Part shown: piece after piece, positions 16,704 through 25,738 of the stretch
Position numbering within the stretch: position 1 is the stretch's first letter
Layout: the number at the start of each line of letters is the position of its first letter
Assembly: GCA_002716405.1 (NCBI GenBank)
Contig: PBBA01000003.1
Coordinates: 1 to 64,000, forward strand
DNA: 64,000 nucleotides
Direction of reading: 5' to 3'
Source of the DNA: Chloroflexota bacterium
GTDB taxonomy: Bacteria > Chloroflexota > Dehalococcoidia > UBA2979
Position numbers and translations under genes: made by a program
The notes under the pieces: generated by a model
Told to the model about the DNA's origin: nothing
The model's input: only the letters and a program-made list of their open reading frames with translations
The model's database searches: none

Positions 16704-17491
16704 TCTCCAGTATTTTTGGCGTCTTCAGAAATAGTATTTGATGAACCAAGCCCAATGTGATTAATTAGCTGATCTATTTCCATTCTTCGACATGTAAACA
16801 TTGGGGTATCAAAATCAGTAAAATAGGTAGACTCAGAAACTCGTAAATCACGTACCAAAGCTAAAAATTGTCCTGGAGAATCTCCTTCAAAGGCTACCAC
16901 AAATTCTTGATCGTCTAATCCATAAGAATATGTAGTGTTAATCTTAATTTCAGGGTAGGCATGACCAATTCGAATATGCTCAGCCATAGCCTTATTACGA
17001 AAGGTACTTGAAGATTGATACCAATCTTTAGTTTTTGCCATCGGATAAACAAACAGCCAATCATTAACTCCACCATCTTCACGAAATCGATCTCTTTTCT
17101 CTATACCATCAGTAAATTGATTTTGATATTGAGAACGCATTGTCATTGAAAGAAAAGAGTGCGATTGCTCCAAAGTCCAACTAAGATCATTATTCAATAA
17201 CAAAGACTGCCAATTCATTATTTCTTCCAAATCATCAGAAACTTGCCAAATTAAGAAATCAGTATCAGCCCTAGTACCAACAGTGGAGTACACACGCGTA
17301 AGCATTTTCTCAGAAGAAATACTTAACAATGACACTAACTCTGTACCTAAATCAGCACGCTCATGAGAATTCAATGCACGCACAGAATGATGTAGTTTAT
17401 AAAAATTAAATTTTACAAACTGTTTCCCATGAGGAGATTGTGACGGTGGTGGAATAGACGAAGAGGCCTTTAGCCATGAAGGTTGACTCAT
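16700..17491 (-). CDS. hemQ: HemQ/chlorite-dismutase-family protein, probable coprohaem decarboxylase
   Basis: A 263-aa haem-binding family protein. The VYPMAKTKDWYQ segment (Tyr149, Trp157) matches the catalytic-Tyr loop of coprohaem decarboxylase, and MAEHIRIGHAYPEIK (His172 the likely proximal ligand) with TYSYGLDDQEFVVAFE fits the family core. HemQ oxidatively removes two propionate carboxyls from Fe-coproporphyrin III to give haem b. The N-terminal 25 residues are Pro/Ser-rich and probably disordered. It overlaps the aldo/keto reductase stop by four bases and the ahbAB start by four bases. True chlorite dismutase is less likely, given the haem operon. Confidence 0.85.
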   Translation of the reverse strand: MSQPSWLKASSSIPPPSQSPHGKQFVKFNFYKLHHSVRALNSHERADLGTELVSLLSISSEKMLTRVYSTVGTRADTDFLIWQVSDDLEEIMNWQSLLLNNDLSWTLEQSHSFLSMTMRSQYQNQFTDGIEKRDRFREDGGVNDWLFVYPMAKTKDWYQSSSTFRNKAMAEHIRIGHAYPEIKINTTYSYGLDDQEFVVAFEGDSPGQFLALVRDLRVSESTYFTDFDTPMFTCRRMEIDQLINHIGLGSSNTISEDAKNTGE

Positions 17492-18498
17492 CTTGTCGAC
17501 AAACCTGCTTCCCTAACTCTTTCAAGACCATAATTCGATTCAAAAAGCTGTTCAATTTTGTTCGCATGATCTTCCGAAATATCTGGAACATCAGCGGCTG
17601 TTGCAAATTCATTTAATTGATCAAAATTATAAATATTCGGGAAAGCGCTCACAACCTGAGGCGATCGCATCACATATTTTAATGCCACTTGTCCCAAAGT
17701 GCGATTATTTTCTGAAGTAAGGAATCCGAGTTGATCAACTTTCTTAATACCATTTTCAAGCCATGCACGTGGTCGATGCTTCCTATGATCGTTAGGCCCA
17801 AATTGGGTATCTAAAGTATATTTTCCTTCCAACATACCGCTTGAATGAGGCACTCTAACTAACAAAGATTTATTATATTTTTTCGCTCCACGTATAAGCT
17901 CTCGGCCGGGATCTAGTTCTAAAGCGTTATAAATCATGTAGACTAATTCGATTGGAAGATGTTCGAGTGCATACATACCTTCATCAAGCCATCCAATAGC
18001 AGGACCTAAAGCTACACCAACTGATCTAATCTTCCCTTCAATACGAAATTTATCTAGTAACGTCCATATATCATCACGCAAAAGATGTTCCATGCGGACA
18101 TTATGTAGTTGCCATAAATCTATATAGTCAGTACCAAGACGTTGTAATGAATTATTTAATGCACGTTCTATGAAATCAGGCTCAAAACAATGTTCTGCCG
18201 GTTGATGATCTTTTTTAGAACGATCTACTGACTCCCAGTCGTAACCAAATTTAGTACTGATAACGATTTTGTCTCTGGCAGCGCCAGGAAATGCGTGAGC
18301 AAGAATCTCTTCTCCACGACCGCGACCATAAGTGTCAGCAGTATCAATAAAGTTAATCCCCAAATCAACTGCACTTTGCAACATATCTACCGCCGCAGAA
18401 TCAGAATAATCTCCCCACCAACCTGCAGTCAGCGTCCAAACGCCAAATCCAACTTCAGAAACTTCAATATCTGTACCTGCAATTGTCCTGTACTGCAT
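17488..18498 (-). CDS. Aldo/keto reductase
   Basis: A 336-aa NADPH-dependent TIM-barrel oxidoreductase. The ATG at 18498 is chosen because GAAGGG lies about six bases upstream; the frame continues to 18531 without such a site. The catalytic tetrad is Asp52 and Tyr57 (NFIDTADTYGRG), Lys83 (VISTKFGYD) and His132 (LWQLHNV). It is the first gene of the haem operon, overlapping hemQ by four bases, yet no haem-pathway role is established for this family. A general carbonyl reductase carried in the operon is possible, as is an unassigned step. Confidence 0.85.
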   Translation of the reverse strand: MQYRTIAGTDIEVSEVGFGVWTLTAGWWGDYSDSAAVDMLQSAVDLGINFIDTADTYGRGRGEEILAHAFPGAARDKIVISTKFGYDWESVDRSKKDHQPAEHCFEPDFIERALNNSLQRLGTDYIDLWQLHNVRMEHLLRDDIWTLLDKFRIEGKIRSVGVALGPAIGWLDEGMYALEHLPIELVYMIYNALELDPGRELIRGAKKYNKSLLVRVPHSSGMLEGKYTLDTQFGPNDHRKHRPRAWLENGIKKVDQLGFLTSENNRTLGQVALKYVMRSPQVVSAFPNIYNFDQLNEFATAADVPDISEDHANKIEQLFESNYGLERVREAGLSTR

Positions 18499-18574
18499 TA
18501 TGCCCTTCTTAAATTTTCTCTTAGTGAACAATCGCTCTAATTGTCACCAACATCAACTGTAAATTCATAAGATA

Positions 18575-18603
18575 TATGTAGTTTTAAGTAGATTTTCCAC
18601 CAA
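18575..18603 (-). promoter_or_regulatory. Candidate promoter of the haem operon
   Basis: The 157-base gap upstream of the aldo/keto reductase is the only sizeable one before the operon. On the minus strand it holds TTGGTG (18603-18598), 17 bases, then TACATA (18580-18575), a fair match to a sigma-70-type promoter about 77 bases before the start. No Fur box or riboswitch was recognised. Chance matches are common in AT-rich DNA. Confidence 0.25.
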
Positions 18604-18655
18604 ATTTACAAAGATTTCAGCAATTTATTACAAATTTTTGTGCTACTTCTAACAA

Positions 18656-19447
18656 TTATACAACTGGTGCCATACCACCATCGACATTAATCGATGCCCC
18701 TGTGACATAACTAGCCTTATCAGATGCCAAGAAACAAATTACATCACCTGCTTCTTCTGCTTCACCTATACGTCCTAGTGGCACCCGAGAACCCATTTTT
18801 TCATAATAGGTATCCAGACTGAGATTAGAATCTTCTGCTTGAGCAGTTGCATACCTACGTTCATGCTGCCCTGCCTTAATTAATCCAATACAAACGGTAT
18901 TCACAAGTATATTATCTTTTGCTAAATCACGAGACATTGCTTTTGTCATAGCAATACCTGCAGCACGAGAAAGACTAGTAGGTAACGAAGATGCGGCAGG
19001 AGCTTTCCCACCTCCAGTCGTAATATTGATAATTCTACCACCGCCTAAAGCACGCAAATGAGGGATAACTGCCTGTGATGCATAAAGAGCCCCATAAACT
19101 TTTAAAGTAATGTCTGAAGTCAATGTAACTTTTGTCATGTCTTCAACAGACATAGCAGAAGACGTACCAGCATTATTGACAAGAATATCTATACGCCCCC
19201 AATTTTCGTGCACTTGTGCTACCATTTGCCTGACCGCATCCTCATCAGTGACATCGCATACATAAGCTTCAACATCTCCCGAGGCCTTTGAGCGAATTTC
19301 TTCAGCAGCAGCTTCTAAAACATCCTTGCGTCGAGCACATATAGCAACTTTTACACCTTCTCGGGCAAGAGAAAGAGCTGCACCTTTACCAATACCTTCA
19401 CTGCCGCCTGTCACGATCGCAACCTTACCGTTTAATCCTAAATCCAT
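18656..19447 (-). CDS. Short-chain dehydrogenase/reductase
   Basis: A 263-aa classical SDR. It has the NAD(P) motif TGGSEGIGKGAAL (residues 14-26), the structural NNAGTSSAM motif and a C-terminal SYVTGASINVDGGMAPVV typical of the family. The usual active-site Tyr of YxxxK is not evident: the segment reads LPTSLSRAAGIAMTKAMSRDL, so the position normally holding Tyr appears to be Ser or Arg. It may therefore differ in chemistry or be non-reductive. Substrate unknown. It follows the carbinolamine dehydratase gene by 60 bases. Confidence 0.85.
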   Translation of the reverse strand: MDLGLNGKVAIVTGGSEGIGKGAALSLAREGVKVAICARRKDVLEAAAEEIRSKASGDVEAYVCDVTDEDAVRQMVAQVHENWGRIDILVNNAGTSSAMSVEDMTKVTLTSDITLKVYGALYASQAVIPHLRALGGGRIINITTGGGKAPAASSLPTSLSRAAGIAMTKAMSRDLAKDNILVNTVCIGLIKAGQHERRYATAQAEDSNLSLDTYYEKMGSRVPLGRIGEAEEAGDVICFLASDKASYVTGASINVDGGMAPVV

Positions 19448-19507
19448 TTCCTACCACCATTTCTAATACTTTTTATTGACATCAACTTCGAATATTTTCA
19501 GTTTCCA

Positions 19508-19786
19508 CTATAAGTCGTTAATCGCACTCGCCAACATAATATCTTTATCCGTAACACCACCTGCGTCATGCGTAGATAAAATAATAGAAACACGATTATA
19601 AACATTCCAGATCTCTGGATGGTGATCCGCTTTTTCTGCCAGCACACCTATCTTAACTATGAAACTCAGAGCTTCAATAAAATCTGCAAAAACAAATTCA
19701 CACTTGATTTGTTCATCATACACATGCCAATCACTTAAATTGGATAAAGCTTTAGTGATTTCATTAGATGAAAGTAAATCTGACAT
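19508..19786 (-). CDS. Pterin-4a-carbinolamine dehydratase
   Basis: A 92-aa protein with the diagnostic signature EKADHHPEIWNVYNRV (His55-His56-Pro57) followed by STHDAGGVTDKD with His73 and the terminal Asp. This enzyme dehydrates 4a-hydroxytetrahydropterin, made by aromatic amino acid hydroxylases; none is seen in the window. Bacterial members also occur without a hydroxylase, possibly in molybdopterin metabolism. A strong GGAGG lies six bases before the ATG. Length and all signature residues are standard. Confidence 0.93.
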   Translation of the reverse strand: MSDLLSSNEITKALSNLSDWHVYDEQIKCEFVFADFIEALSFIVKIGVLAEKADHHPEIWNVYNRVSIILSTHDAGGVTDKDIMLASAINDL

Positions 19787-19892
19787 TTAAACCTCCAATA
19801 TTCGCTACCATCAGAGTATAATAATTAGAATACTTGTCTAAGAGTAATACTAAACTGAAACTATTGATAAAGGCTAAATAAGTAGGTAAATC

Positions 19893-21248
19893 ATGGCAAA
19901 TATTCTGGCAAATTTTGAGTTACTACATTCTTCTTCAAAAAAATTAGCTGCAGAGGCATCATCGGTATTTCCTTCAGGGGTAACACATGATGCACGAGCA
20001 TTTGAACCTTTTCCCATTTATGTAGAAAAAGCTCAAGGTCCCCGAAAATGGGATGTAGATGGTAATGAAATAGTAGATTATATAGGTGGACATGGTTCGT
20101 TACTATTAGGTCACAATCGCCCGGAGGTAATCGAAAATGTAAAAAATGCACTCCTCCGAGGTACACATTTTGGATCATCACATGATTTAGAAATAGCCTG
20201 GGGGCAACAAGTGCTCAAAATGGTGCCATGTGGAGAGAAATTACGATTTACAAGTTCAGGTACAGAAGCAACAATGATGGCACTACGATTAGCACGTGCA
20301 TATACCGGGCGTGAAAAAGTGGTCAAACTAAGTGACCATTTTCATGGCTGGCACGATATTGTGGTCGGCAAACTAAGCAATGACGAATCTCAACCACAAT
20401 CTTTAGGGGTACCAGATAGTTTTTATGAATCTCTCATAATTGTAAAACCAAACGACATAGGAAGTTTGTCGGATGTTTTGGCAAATAATGAAATAGCAGC
20501 CGTAATACTTGAACCAACTGGAGCACATTGGGGGGAAATACCACTTGATTCAGGATATTTACAAAAAGTAAGAGAACTTACCAAAAAAAACAATACTTTA
20601 ATGATAATGGATGAGGTCATTACAGGTTTTCGAATGGCACCAGGTGGAGCGCAAGAATACTACAATATACTGCCAGATCTTTCGACACATGCAAAAATTA
20701 TTGCAGGTGGTTTACCGGGTGGATGTGTAACTGGGCGTGAAGAAATAATTAATATTTTAGAAATGAATGCCGGTGGTTCAAACCATCATTCACAACAACA
20801 AGATCGCGTTGCACATCAAGGTACTTACAATGCTAATCCCATTTCAGCTGCTGCAGGTCTCACAGCCTTAAAAATAATCAGTACAGAAAATGTAACTGAG
20901 CAGGCAAACTTAACAACGAAAAAACTTGTTAATGGATTGAATAATATTTTTCGTGAATTATCAGTACCAGGATCAGCATGGGGAATGTCGAGCATGTGGC
21001 ATTTTAATTTAGGATATGAAGCACCATTCCCAAATAATATAGAATGGGATGCAAGGGAAGCTCCCCGTGGGGTTCCTGATAAAAAATTAATGCAGGCATT
21101 ACGATGGTCATTATTTAACCACGGAGTTGACTTGATGAGTCATGGTGGAATGGTTTCTGCTACACATGGAGACAAAGAGATAGATGACACTCTTACAGGG
21201 TTCACCAATGCAATAGCTGATTTGCGGTCAGAAAAACTGCTAGCGTAA
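19893..21248 (+). CDS. HemL-like class-III PLP aminotransferase/aminomutase
   Basis: A 451-aa fold-type-I PLP enzyme of the aminotransferase class III group. It shares the HemL layout: EASSVFPSGVTHDARAFEP, FTSSGTEATMMALRLARAY, LSDHFHGWHD, IMDEVITGFRMAPGGAQ and PLP-lysine Lys268 in HAKIIAGGLPGGCVTGR. It differs from HemL in the substrate region and the C-terminal third, and a consensus HemL is already present at 8752. It probably acts on another amino acid or beta-keto substrate. It is divergently arranged from the dehydratase gene with a 106-base gap and precedes the AAA+/VWA pair by 119 bases. Confidence 0.8.
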   Translation: MANILANFELLHSSSKKLAAEASSVFPSGVTHDARAFEPFPIYVEKAQGPRKWDVDGNEIVDYIGGHGSLLLGHNRPEVIENVKNALLRGTHFGSSHDLEIAWGQQVLKMVPCGEKLRFTSSGTEATMMALRLARAYTGREKVVKLSDHFHGWHDIVVGKLSNDESQPQSLGVPDSFYESLIIVKPNDIGSLSDVLANNEIAAVILEPTGAHWGEIPLDSGYLQKVRELTKKNNTLMIMDEVITGFRMAPGGAQEYYNILPDLSTHAKIIAGGLPGGCVTGREEIINILEMNAGGSNHHSQQQDRVAHQGTYNANPISAAAGLTALKIISTENVTEQANLTTKKLVNGLNNIFRELSVPGSAWGMSSMWHFNLGYEAPFPNNIEWDAREAPRGVPDKKLMQALRWSLFNHGVDLMSHGGMVSATHGDKEIDDTLTGFTNAIADLRSEKLLA

Positions 21249-21367
21249 AGTTTAACTTCACGGATCTCAATTAATTTAGCAGAAAAAAAATAAATAATTA
21301 GACGTGGCGCATTCCAACGAGTAGATTATCGACATTGACATCTCAAATTATGTAGAAGGAATGATCA

Positions 21368-22777
21368 GTGACAAAAAAACTCCCAACCAACCTACGAGGA
21401 TTAAAATCTAATAACTACCAACTCTTACCTGTCCGGGAAGAGTTAAGAAAAAATTTGATAACAAAACTACAGAATGATGAGAAGATTTTCCCCGGTATAG
21501 TTGGTTATGAAAACACAGTAATACCACAATTGCAAAATGCTATTCTTTCCGGGCAAGACATCATACTTCTTGGTGAACGTGGACAGGCAAAATCTCGAAT
21601 TATAAGAAGCTTAACTACGTTATTTGATGAATGGACTCCAATCCTCGCCCACTGTGAAATACCAGAAAATCCATTTTCCCCAATTTCACCTCAAGGGCAA
21701 GAGATCATTGCTGAAGAGGGAGATCGTGCTGAAATTCATTGGATGCACCGAGATGAGCGTTATGGTGAAAAATTGGCAACACCGGATATTACGATTGCAG
21801 ATCTTATCGGTGAAGTTGATCCTATAAAAGTAGCTGAGGGACGCTATCTTTCGGATTCACTTACTTTACACTACGGATTAATTCCTCATACAAACAGAGG
21901 GATTTTTGCAATCAATGAATTACCTGACCTTGCTGAAAGAATTCAGGTGGGACTATTGAATGCAATGGAAGAACGAGATGTCCAAATTAGGGGACATAAA
22001 GTTCGACTGGCATTAGACGTTTTAATAGTTGCAACTGCAAACCCTGAAGACTATACAAATCGCGGTAGAATTATCACACCCCTTAAGGATCGCTATGGTT
22101 CTCAGATTCGAACACACTACCCACAAAACATTGACCATGAAATTTCTATTATGGAGCAGGAAGGTCAAATTTTCGCTACGGATGACTTCAAAATAGAAGT
22201 GCCCGATTATATGAAACACATAATTGCAGAGATTACTCGCTTAGCGAGAAAATCCCCTGATGTGAACCAACGTTCCGGTGTTTCTGTCAGGGCGTCAGTA
22301 GCAAATTATGAAGCACTACTTGCTAACTCTCTAAGAAGATCCATAAGGCTAAAAGAAGTAAATGTTGCGCCAAGAATCTCCGACCTACCTTTTGTTGTAC
22401 CTGCGCTACAAGGAAAAGTAGAACTTGAAACTGTTGAAGATGGCAAGGACCAACAAATCATCGAAAGACTGATTCTCGGAGCAATAGTTTCTGTTTTTAA
22501 TGAAATCTACGAAGAAGATGAATTGGAAACCATTGTAGATTCATTTAATTCTGGACTTTCAGTACAAACGGGTGAATTAGAATCTTCTGAAAGTTACACA
22601 GAAATGATCAAAAATGTAAATGGACTTGAAACTTCTATACATCAACTAGTTGGAGAACAATCTTCAGATGCAGTAAAAGCTTCCGCAATAGAATTTATTT
22701 TAGAAGGTTTGCACCTAAACAAGAGATTGAATAAAGAAACTCTATCTCCCCTAGGTGATTCTATATATAAAGCTTAG
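21368..22777 (+). CDS. AAA+ ATPase, ChlI/MoxR-like
   Basis: A 469-aa AAA+ protein related to the magnesium-chelatase I subunit/MoxR group. Walker A is an altered GERGQAKS (residues 69-76), a form seen in this subgroup; Walker B is GIFAINELPDLAERIQ (178-193); sensor-1 is ATANPEDYTNRG and an arginine finger is near PLKDRYGS. The GTG start at 21368 has AAGGAA seven bases upstream; an ATG at 21361 is out of frame. The VWA gene follows after 18 bases. Such pairs form ATP-driven chaperones that insert metals or remodel partner complexes; the target here is unknown. Confidence 0.82.
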   Translation: MTKKLPTNLRGLKSNNYQLLPVREELRKNLITKLQNDEKIFPGIVGYENTVIPQLQNAILSGQDIILLGERGQAKSRIIRSLTTLFDEWTPILAHCEIPENPFSPISPQGQEIIAEEGDRAEIHWMHRDERYGEKLATPDITIADLIGEVDPIKVAEGRYLSDSLTLHYGLIPHTNRGIFAINELPDLAERIQVGLLNAMEERDVQIRGHKVRLALDVLIVATANPEDYTNRGRIITPLKDRYGSQIRTHYPQNIDHEISIMEQEGQIFATDDFKIEVPDYMKHIIAEITRLARKSPDVNQRSGVSVRASVANYEALLANSLRRSIRLKEVNVAPRISDLPFVVPALQGKVELETVEDGKDQQIIERLILGAIVSVFNEIYEEDELETIVDSFNSGLSVQTGELESSESYTEMIKNVNGLETSIHQLVGEQSSDAVKASAIEFILEGLHLNKRLNKETLSPLGDSIYKA

Positions 22778-22795
22778 TTACTGATCGGTTGGAAA

Positions 22796-24823
22796 ATGGC
22801 ATTAAAATATGAATACAGTGGCTGGGATGACTCACAAAACACTGAGGAGCTTTCTGCTGATGAAATATTAGATAGTCTTTCAGATGAACTACTGAATTCG
22901 GGTAATTTACAACAAGCACTTCAAAATCTTTTACAACGTGGCCCTGGGTCTGCGCAATCTGATCAAATGCAAGGGTTACGTGATTTATTACAGCAACTAC
23001 GACAAATGAGGCGTGACCAACTAGATAAGTATGATCTCAGTAGTGCAATAGAAAATATTAATCAGACAATGGAAAATATTTTAGAACTTGAAAAAGATAC
23101 ATTAAATGAAAGTATCAATAAAACCAGTACTGATAATAGCCTTACCGATCCTGACAATGCAGAATTTCAATCAATACTTGAAAATATTGCCAATAAAAAA
23201 CAAAACTTTCTTGACCAACTACCATCCGATACGGCTGGGCAAATTCAATCATTAAAAGACTATGAATTTCTAAATCAACAGGCACAAAACGAATTCAATA
23301 ATTTAATAGAACAATTAAAAAGTTCTGCGGCAAGTTCATATTTTAAAGATACATCCGAATTCATAAACAATTTATCAGAAGATAAACAATCTCAATTAAA
23401 AGAAATGATCAAAGAACTCAATGACATGCTCGTAGAAAAAATGCGTGGAGGCAATCCAGATTTTGAATCATTTATGGAAAAATTTGGTGATATGTTCGGT
23501 GACTCCCCTTCTGAATCTCTAGAAGAATTAATTGCTGGAATGCATGAACAAATGAATGCAATGAACTCATTAATGGAATCGTTAAGCCCAGAACAGCAAA
23601 TGGAATTAGAAGATTTATTATCAAATCAATTAGGTGACAATGAATTAGATGGAGAATTAAAAGAGCTTGTTCAAAATCTAAATTTTTTAGGGCCAAAAGG
23701 TAGTCGAGAAAGCCGTTATCCATTTCGCGGCAGTGAAGAACTTACTCTTGATTCTGCAATGTCTGTTATATCTGAAATGCAAGATATTAATACATTGGAA
23801 CGAGCGTTAGAAAACGCTCAACGCTCTGGTGATTTGGAACAAATTGATCTGGAACAAATACAGAACCTACTAGGTGGAGAAGCAGTTGAAATAATCGAAA
23901 ATCTAAAAAAATTACTCGAAACCCTCGAAGATGCAGGATATCTCCGTAAGGAAGGGGATAAATGGGAACTTACGCCACGCGGCACAAGAACAATTGGACA
24001 AAATGCATTAGTAGAAATTTACAGACAACTCAAAAATCAAAAAATTGGTAACCATCCTATACCTGAATCAGGTCGTCACGGAGAACGTTTAGAGGAATCT
24101 AAGCCATACGAATTTGGAGATCCTTTTCATCTTGATATGAGAAAAACCATAATGAATGCTATTGAACGTGAAGGAACTAAAGCAACACCAGTCAAACTAA
24201 ACCCAGATGATTTCGAAATTTTCCGTTCAGAGTTAGTCACCCAAACATCAACAGTCTTGATGGTCGATCTAAGTTGGTCGATGGCATTACGCGGTTCTTT
24301 TTTAGCTGCAAAAAAAGTAACACTAGCCTTGGAAAATTTGATTAGAGCTCAATACCCTAGAGACAATCTATATATTATTGGTTTTTCTAATTATGCCCGA
24401 GAACTACCATCTCATGAGTTACCTTATGTTCGCTGGGATGAATCAGTAGTTGGAACCAATATGCATCATGCATTAATTATCGCTGAACAACTCTTAGCTA
24501 AGCATCGTGGAGGGACTCGCCAAATATTGATGATCTCTGATGGTGAACCAACAGCACACCTAGAAAACGGTAGATCACAATTTTCCTACCCACCTAGTCC
24601 AATTACTATCCGTGAAACATTAAAAATGGTGAAACGACTCAGTCAACAAGAAGTAACAATTAATACATTTATGCTAGATACCAATTATTATCTAAAAGAA
24701 TTTGTAAATCAACTCGCACGACTTAATGGTGGGAGGGTATTTTATACAACGCCTGATCAATTAGGCGAATATATATTGGTAGATTATGTGCAACACAAAC
24801 GCAAAAAATTAAACGGACGCTAA
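22796..24823 (+). CDS. VWA-domain protein, ChlD-like partner of the AAA+ ATPase
   Basis: A 675-aa acidic protein. Residues about 20-370 are strongly helical and Gln/Glu/Leu-rich with coiled-coil character. Residues about 376-405 look like a winged helix (AGYLRKEGDKWELTPRGTRTIG). A C-terminal von Willebrand A domain runs from about 480, with MIDAS residues in VDLSWSMALRG (Asp491, Ser493, Ser495) and ISDGEPTAHL (Asp582). With the preceding ATPase this resembles Mg-chelatase I/D and MoxR-VWA systems. No BchH/CobN large subunit is seen, so chlorophyll or cobalamin chelation is not supported. It ends base-to-base against the convergent VOC gene. Confidence 0.82.
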   Translation: MALKYEYSGWDDSQNTEELSADEILDSLSDELLNSGNLQQALQNLLQRGPGSAQSDQMQGLRDLLQQLRQMRRDQLDKYDLSSAIENINQTMENILELEKDTLNESINKTSTDNSLTDPDNAEFQSILENIANKKQNFLDQLPSDTAGQIQSLKDYEFLNQQAQNEFNNLIEQLKSSAASSYFKDTSEFINNLSEDKQSQLKEMIKELNDMLVEKMRGGNPDFESFMEKFGDMFGDSPSESLEELIAGMHEQMNAMNSLMESLSPEQQMELEDLLSNQLGDNELDGELKELVQNLNFLGPKGSRESRYPFRGSEELTLDSAMSVISEMQDINTLERALENAQRSGDLEQIDLEQIQNLLGGEAVEIIENLKKLLETLEDAGYLRKEGDKWELTPRGTRTIGQNALVEIYRQLKNQKIGNHPIPESGRHGERLEESKPYEFGDPFHLDMRKTIMNAIEREGTKATPVKLNPDDFEIFRSELVTQTSTVLMVDLSWSMALRGSFLAAKKVTLALENLIRAQYPRDNLYIIGFSNYARELPSHELPYVRWDESVVGTNMHHALIIAEQLLAKHRGGTRQILMISDGEPTAHLENGRSQFSYPPSPITIRETLKMVKRLSQQEVTINTFMLDTNYYLKEFVNQLARLNGGRVFYTTPDQLGEYILVDYVQHKRKKLNGR

Positions 24824-25738
24824 TTATTTTGTATTCCAAGAGTAAAAATGGATCAGCAAACCTCTAATTTGAGGAGGGGCAATAAAAAATTCATTCCAGT
24901 TACCTGTCTTGCTAAATCCACTATGCAGGCCAAATACTTGAATCCCATATTGTTTACATACCTTCGATACAAAATCAATATTTGCTACTTCAAAAGAAAT
25001 ATGATGAATAGTACACCCAAAATCTTGTAAGAATTTTTGCACGTAGGAATTTGTTTTTAGAGGTTTTAAAATTTCCACGTTCATTTTATTATTGGGAAAT
25101 CTAAAAGTTTGGACTGAAAAACTATAATCAGTGGGACTTGGATTCCAAAAATAAGTCGCCTCCAAACCAAATATTTTTTCATACCAATCTGAGAGAGAAT
25201 CGTCATGATTCGAAACATGCGCCCAAGCACTAAGTTTCTTAATACCAATTCCTTGAGTTGTATTATCAAGAAAATAATTAGGTAAATGCTGTGCATTACC
25301 ATCAAAAATCTCATAGTAAAAATCTGATTCATCTTTCCACCCAGGTGAAATATGCAAATACGACCCTTCACCATCTGGTCTTAAGTTTGGTTCAAATGGG
25401 ACGAATTTATTAGAGCTCATAGGCGCTAGAGTCTTGATATACAAGTCATTAACCGAACTAAGCATCAGGGGAAGATTCTCGACTTGAAGTCCCACATGAT
25501 GAACAGAAATTTTTTTATTAATCAAAGAATGAGCATTAGAAACATCATTTTTCTCATTCTTTAATATTTCAATGGAGATTCCTTTAGTACCAGGAATTTC
25601 CATGTCAATACCACTATATCCTGAACGTATAAATGAAGATCCAACACGAAATCCAAGTAATGATTCAAAAAATTGCACTACTGTTTCAACTTCATCAACA
25701 ATCAAACTAATATGATCTATTCTATTAATTTCAAACAT
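24824..25738 (-). CDS. Two-domain VOC-family protein (4-hydroxyphenylpyruvate-dioxygenase-like fold)
   Basis: A 304-aa protein with two VOC modules. Module 1 starts NRIDHISLIVDEVETVVQFFESLLGFRVG and has ISVHHVGLQVENLP; module 2 starts KLSAWAHVSNHDDSLSDWYEKIFGLEA and has CTIHHISFEVANIDFV. The layout recalls extradiol dioxygenases and HPPD, but module 2 opens with AHV, so the metal His set should be checked. The substrate cannot be read. It starts next to the recF stop and abuts the VWA gene with no gap. Confidence 0.7.
   Translation of the reverse strand: MFEINRIDHISLIVDEVETVVQFFESLLGFRVGSSFIRSGYSGIDMEIPGTKGISIEILKNEKNDVSNAHSLINKKISVHHVGLQVENLPLMLSSVNDLYIKTLAPMSSNKFVPFEPNLRPDGEGSYLHISPGWKDESDFYYEIFDGNAQHLPNYFLDNTTQGIGIKKLSAWAHVSNHDDSLSDWYEKIFGLEATYFWNPSPTDYSFSVQTFRFPNNKMNVEILKPLKTNSYVQKFLQDFGCTIHHISFEVANIDFVSKVCKQYGIQVFGLHSGFSKTGNWNEFFIAPPQIRGLLIHFYSWNTK

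Noticed and set aside
16700-17491. Chlorite dismutase for perchlorate respiration
   Set aside because: It sits in a haem operon and has a YPM catalytic-Tyr loop as in HemQ; no perchlorate reductase is present.
19893-24823. Chlorophyll or cobalamin Mg/Co-chelatase operon
   Set aside because: BchH/CobN and other pathway genes are absent; I and D-like subunits alone do not support it.
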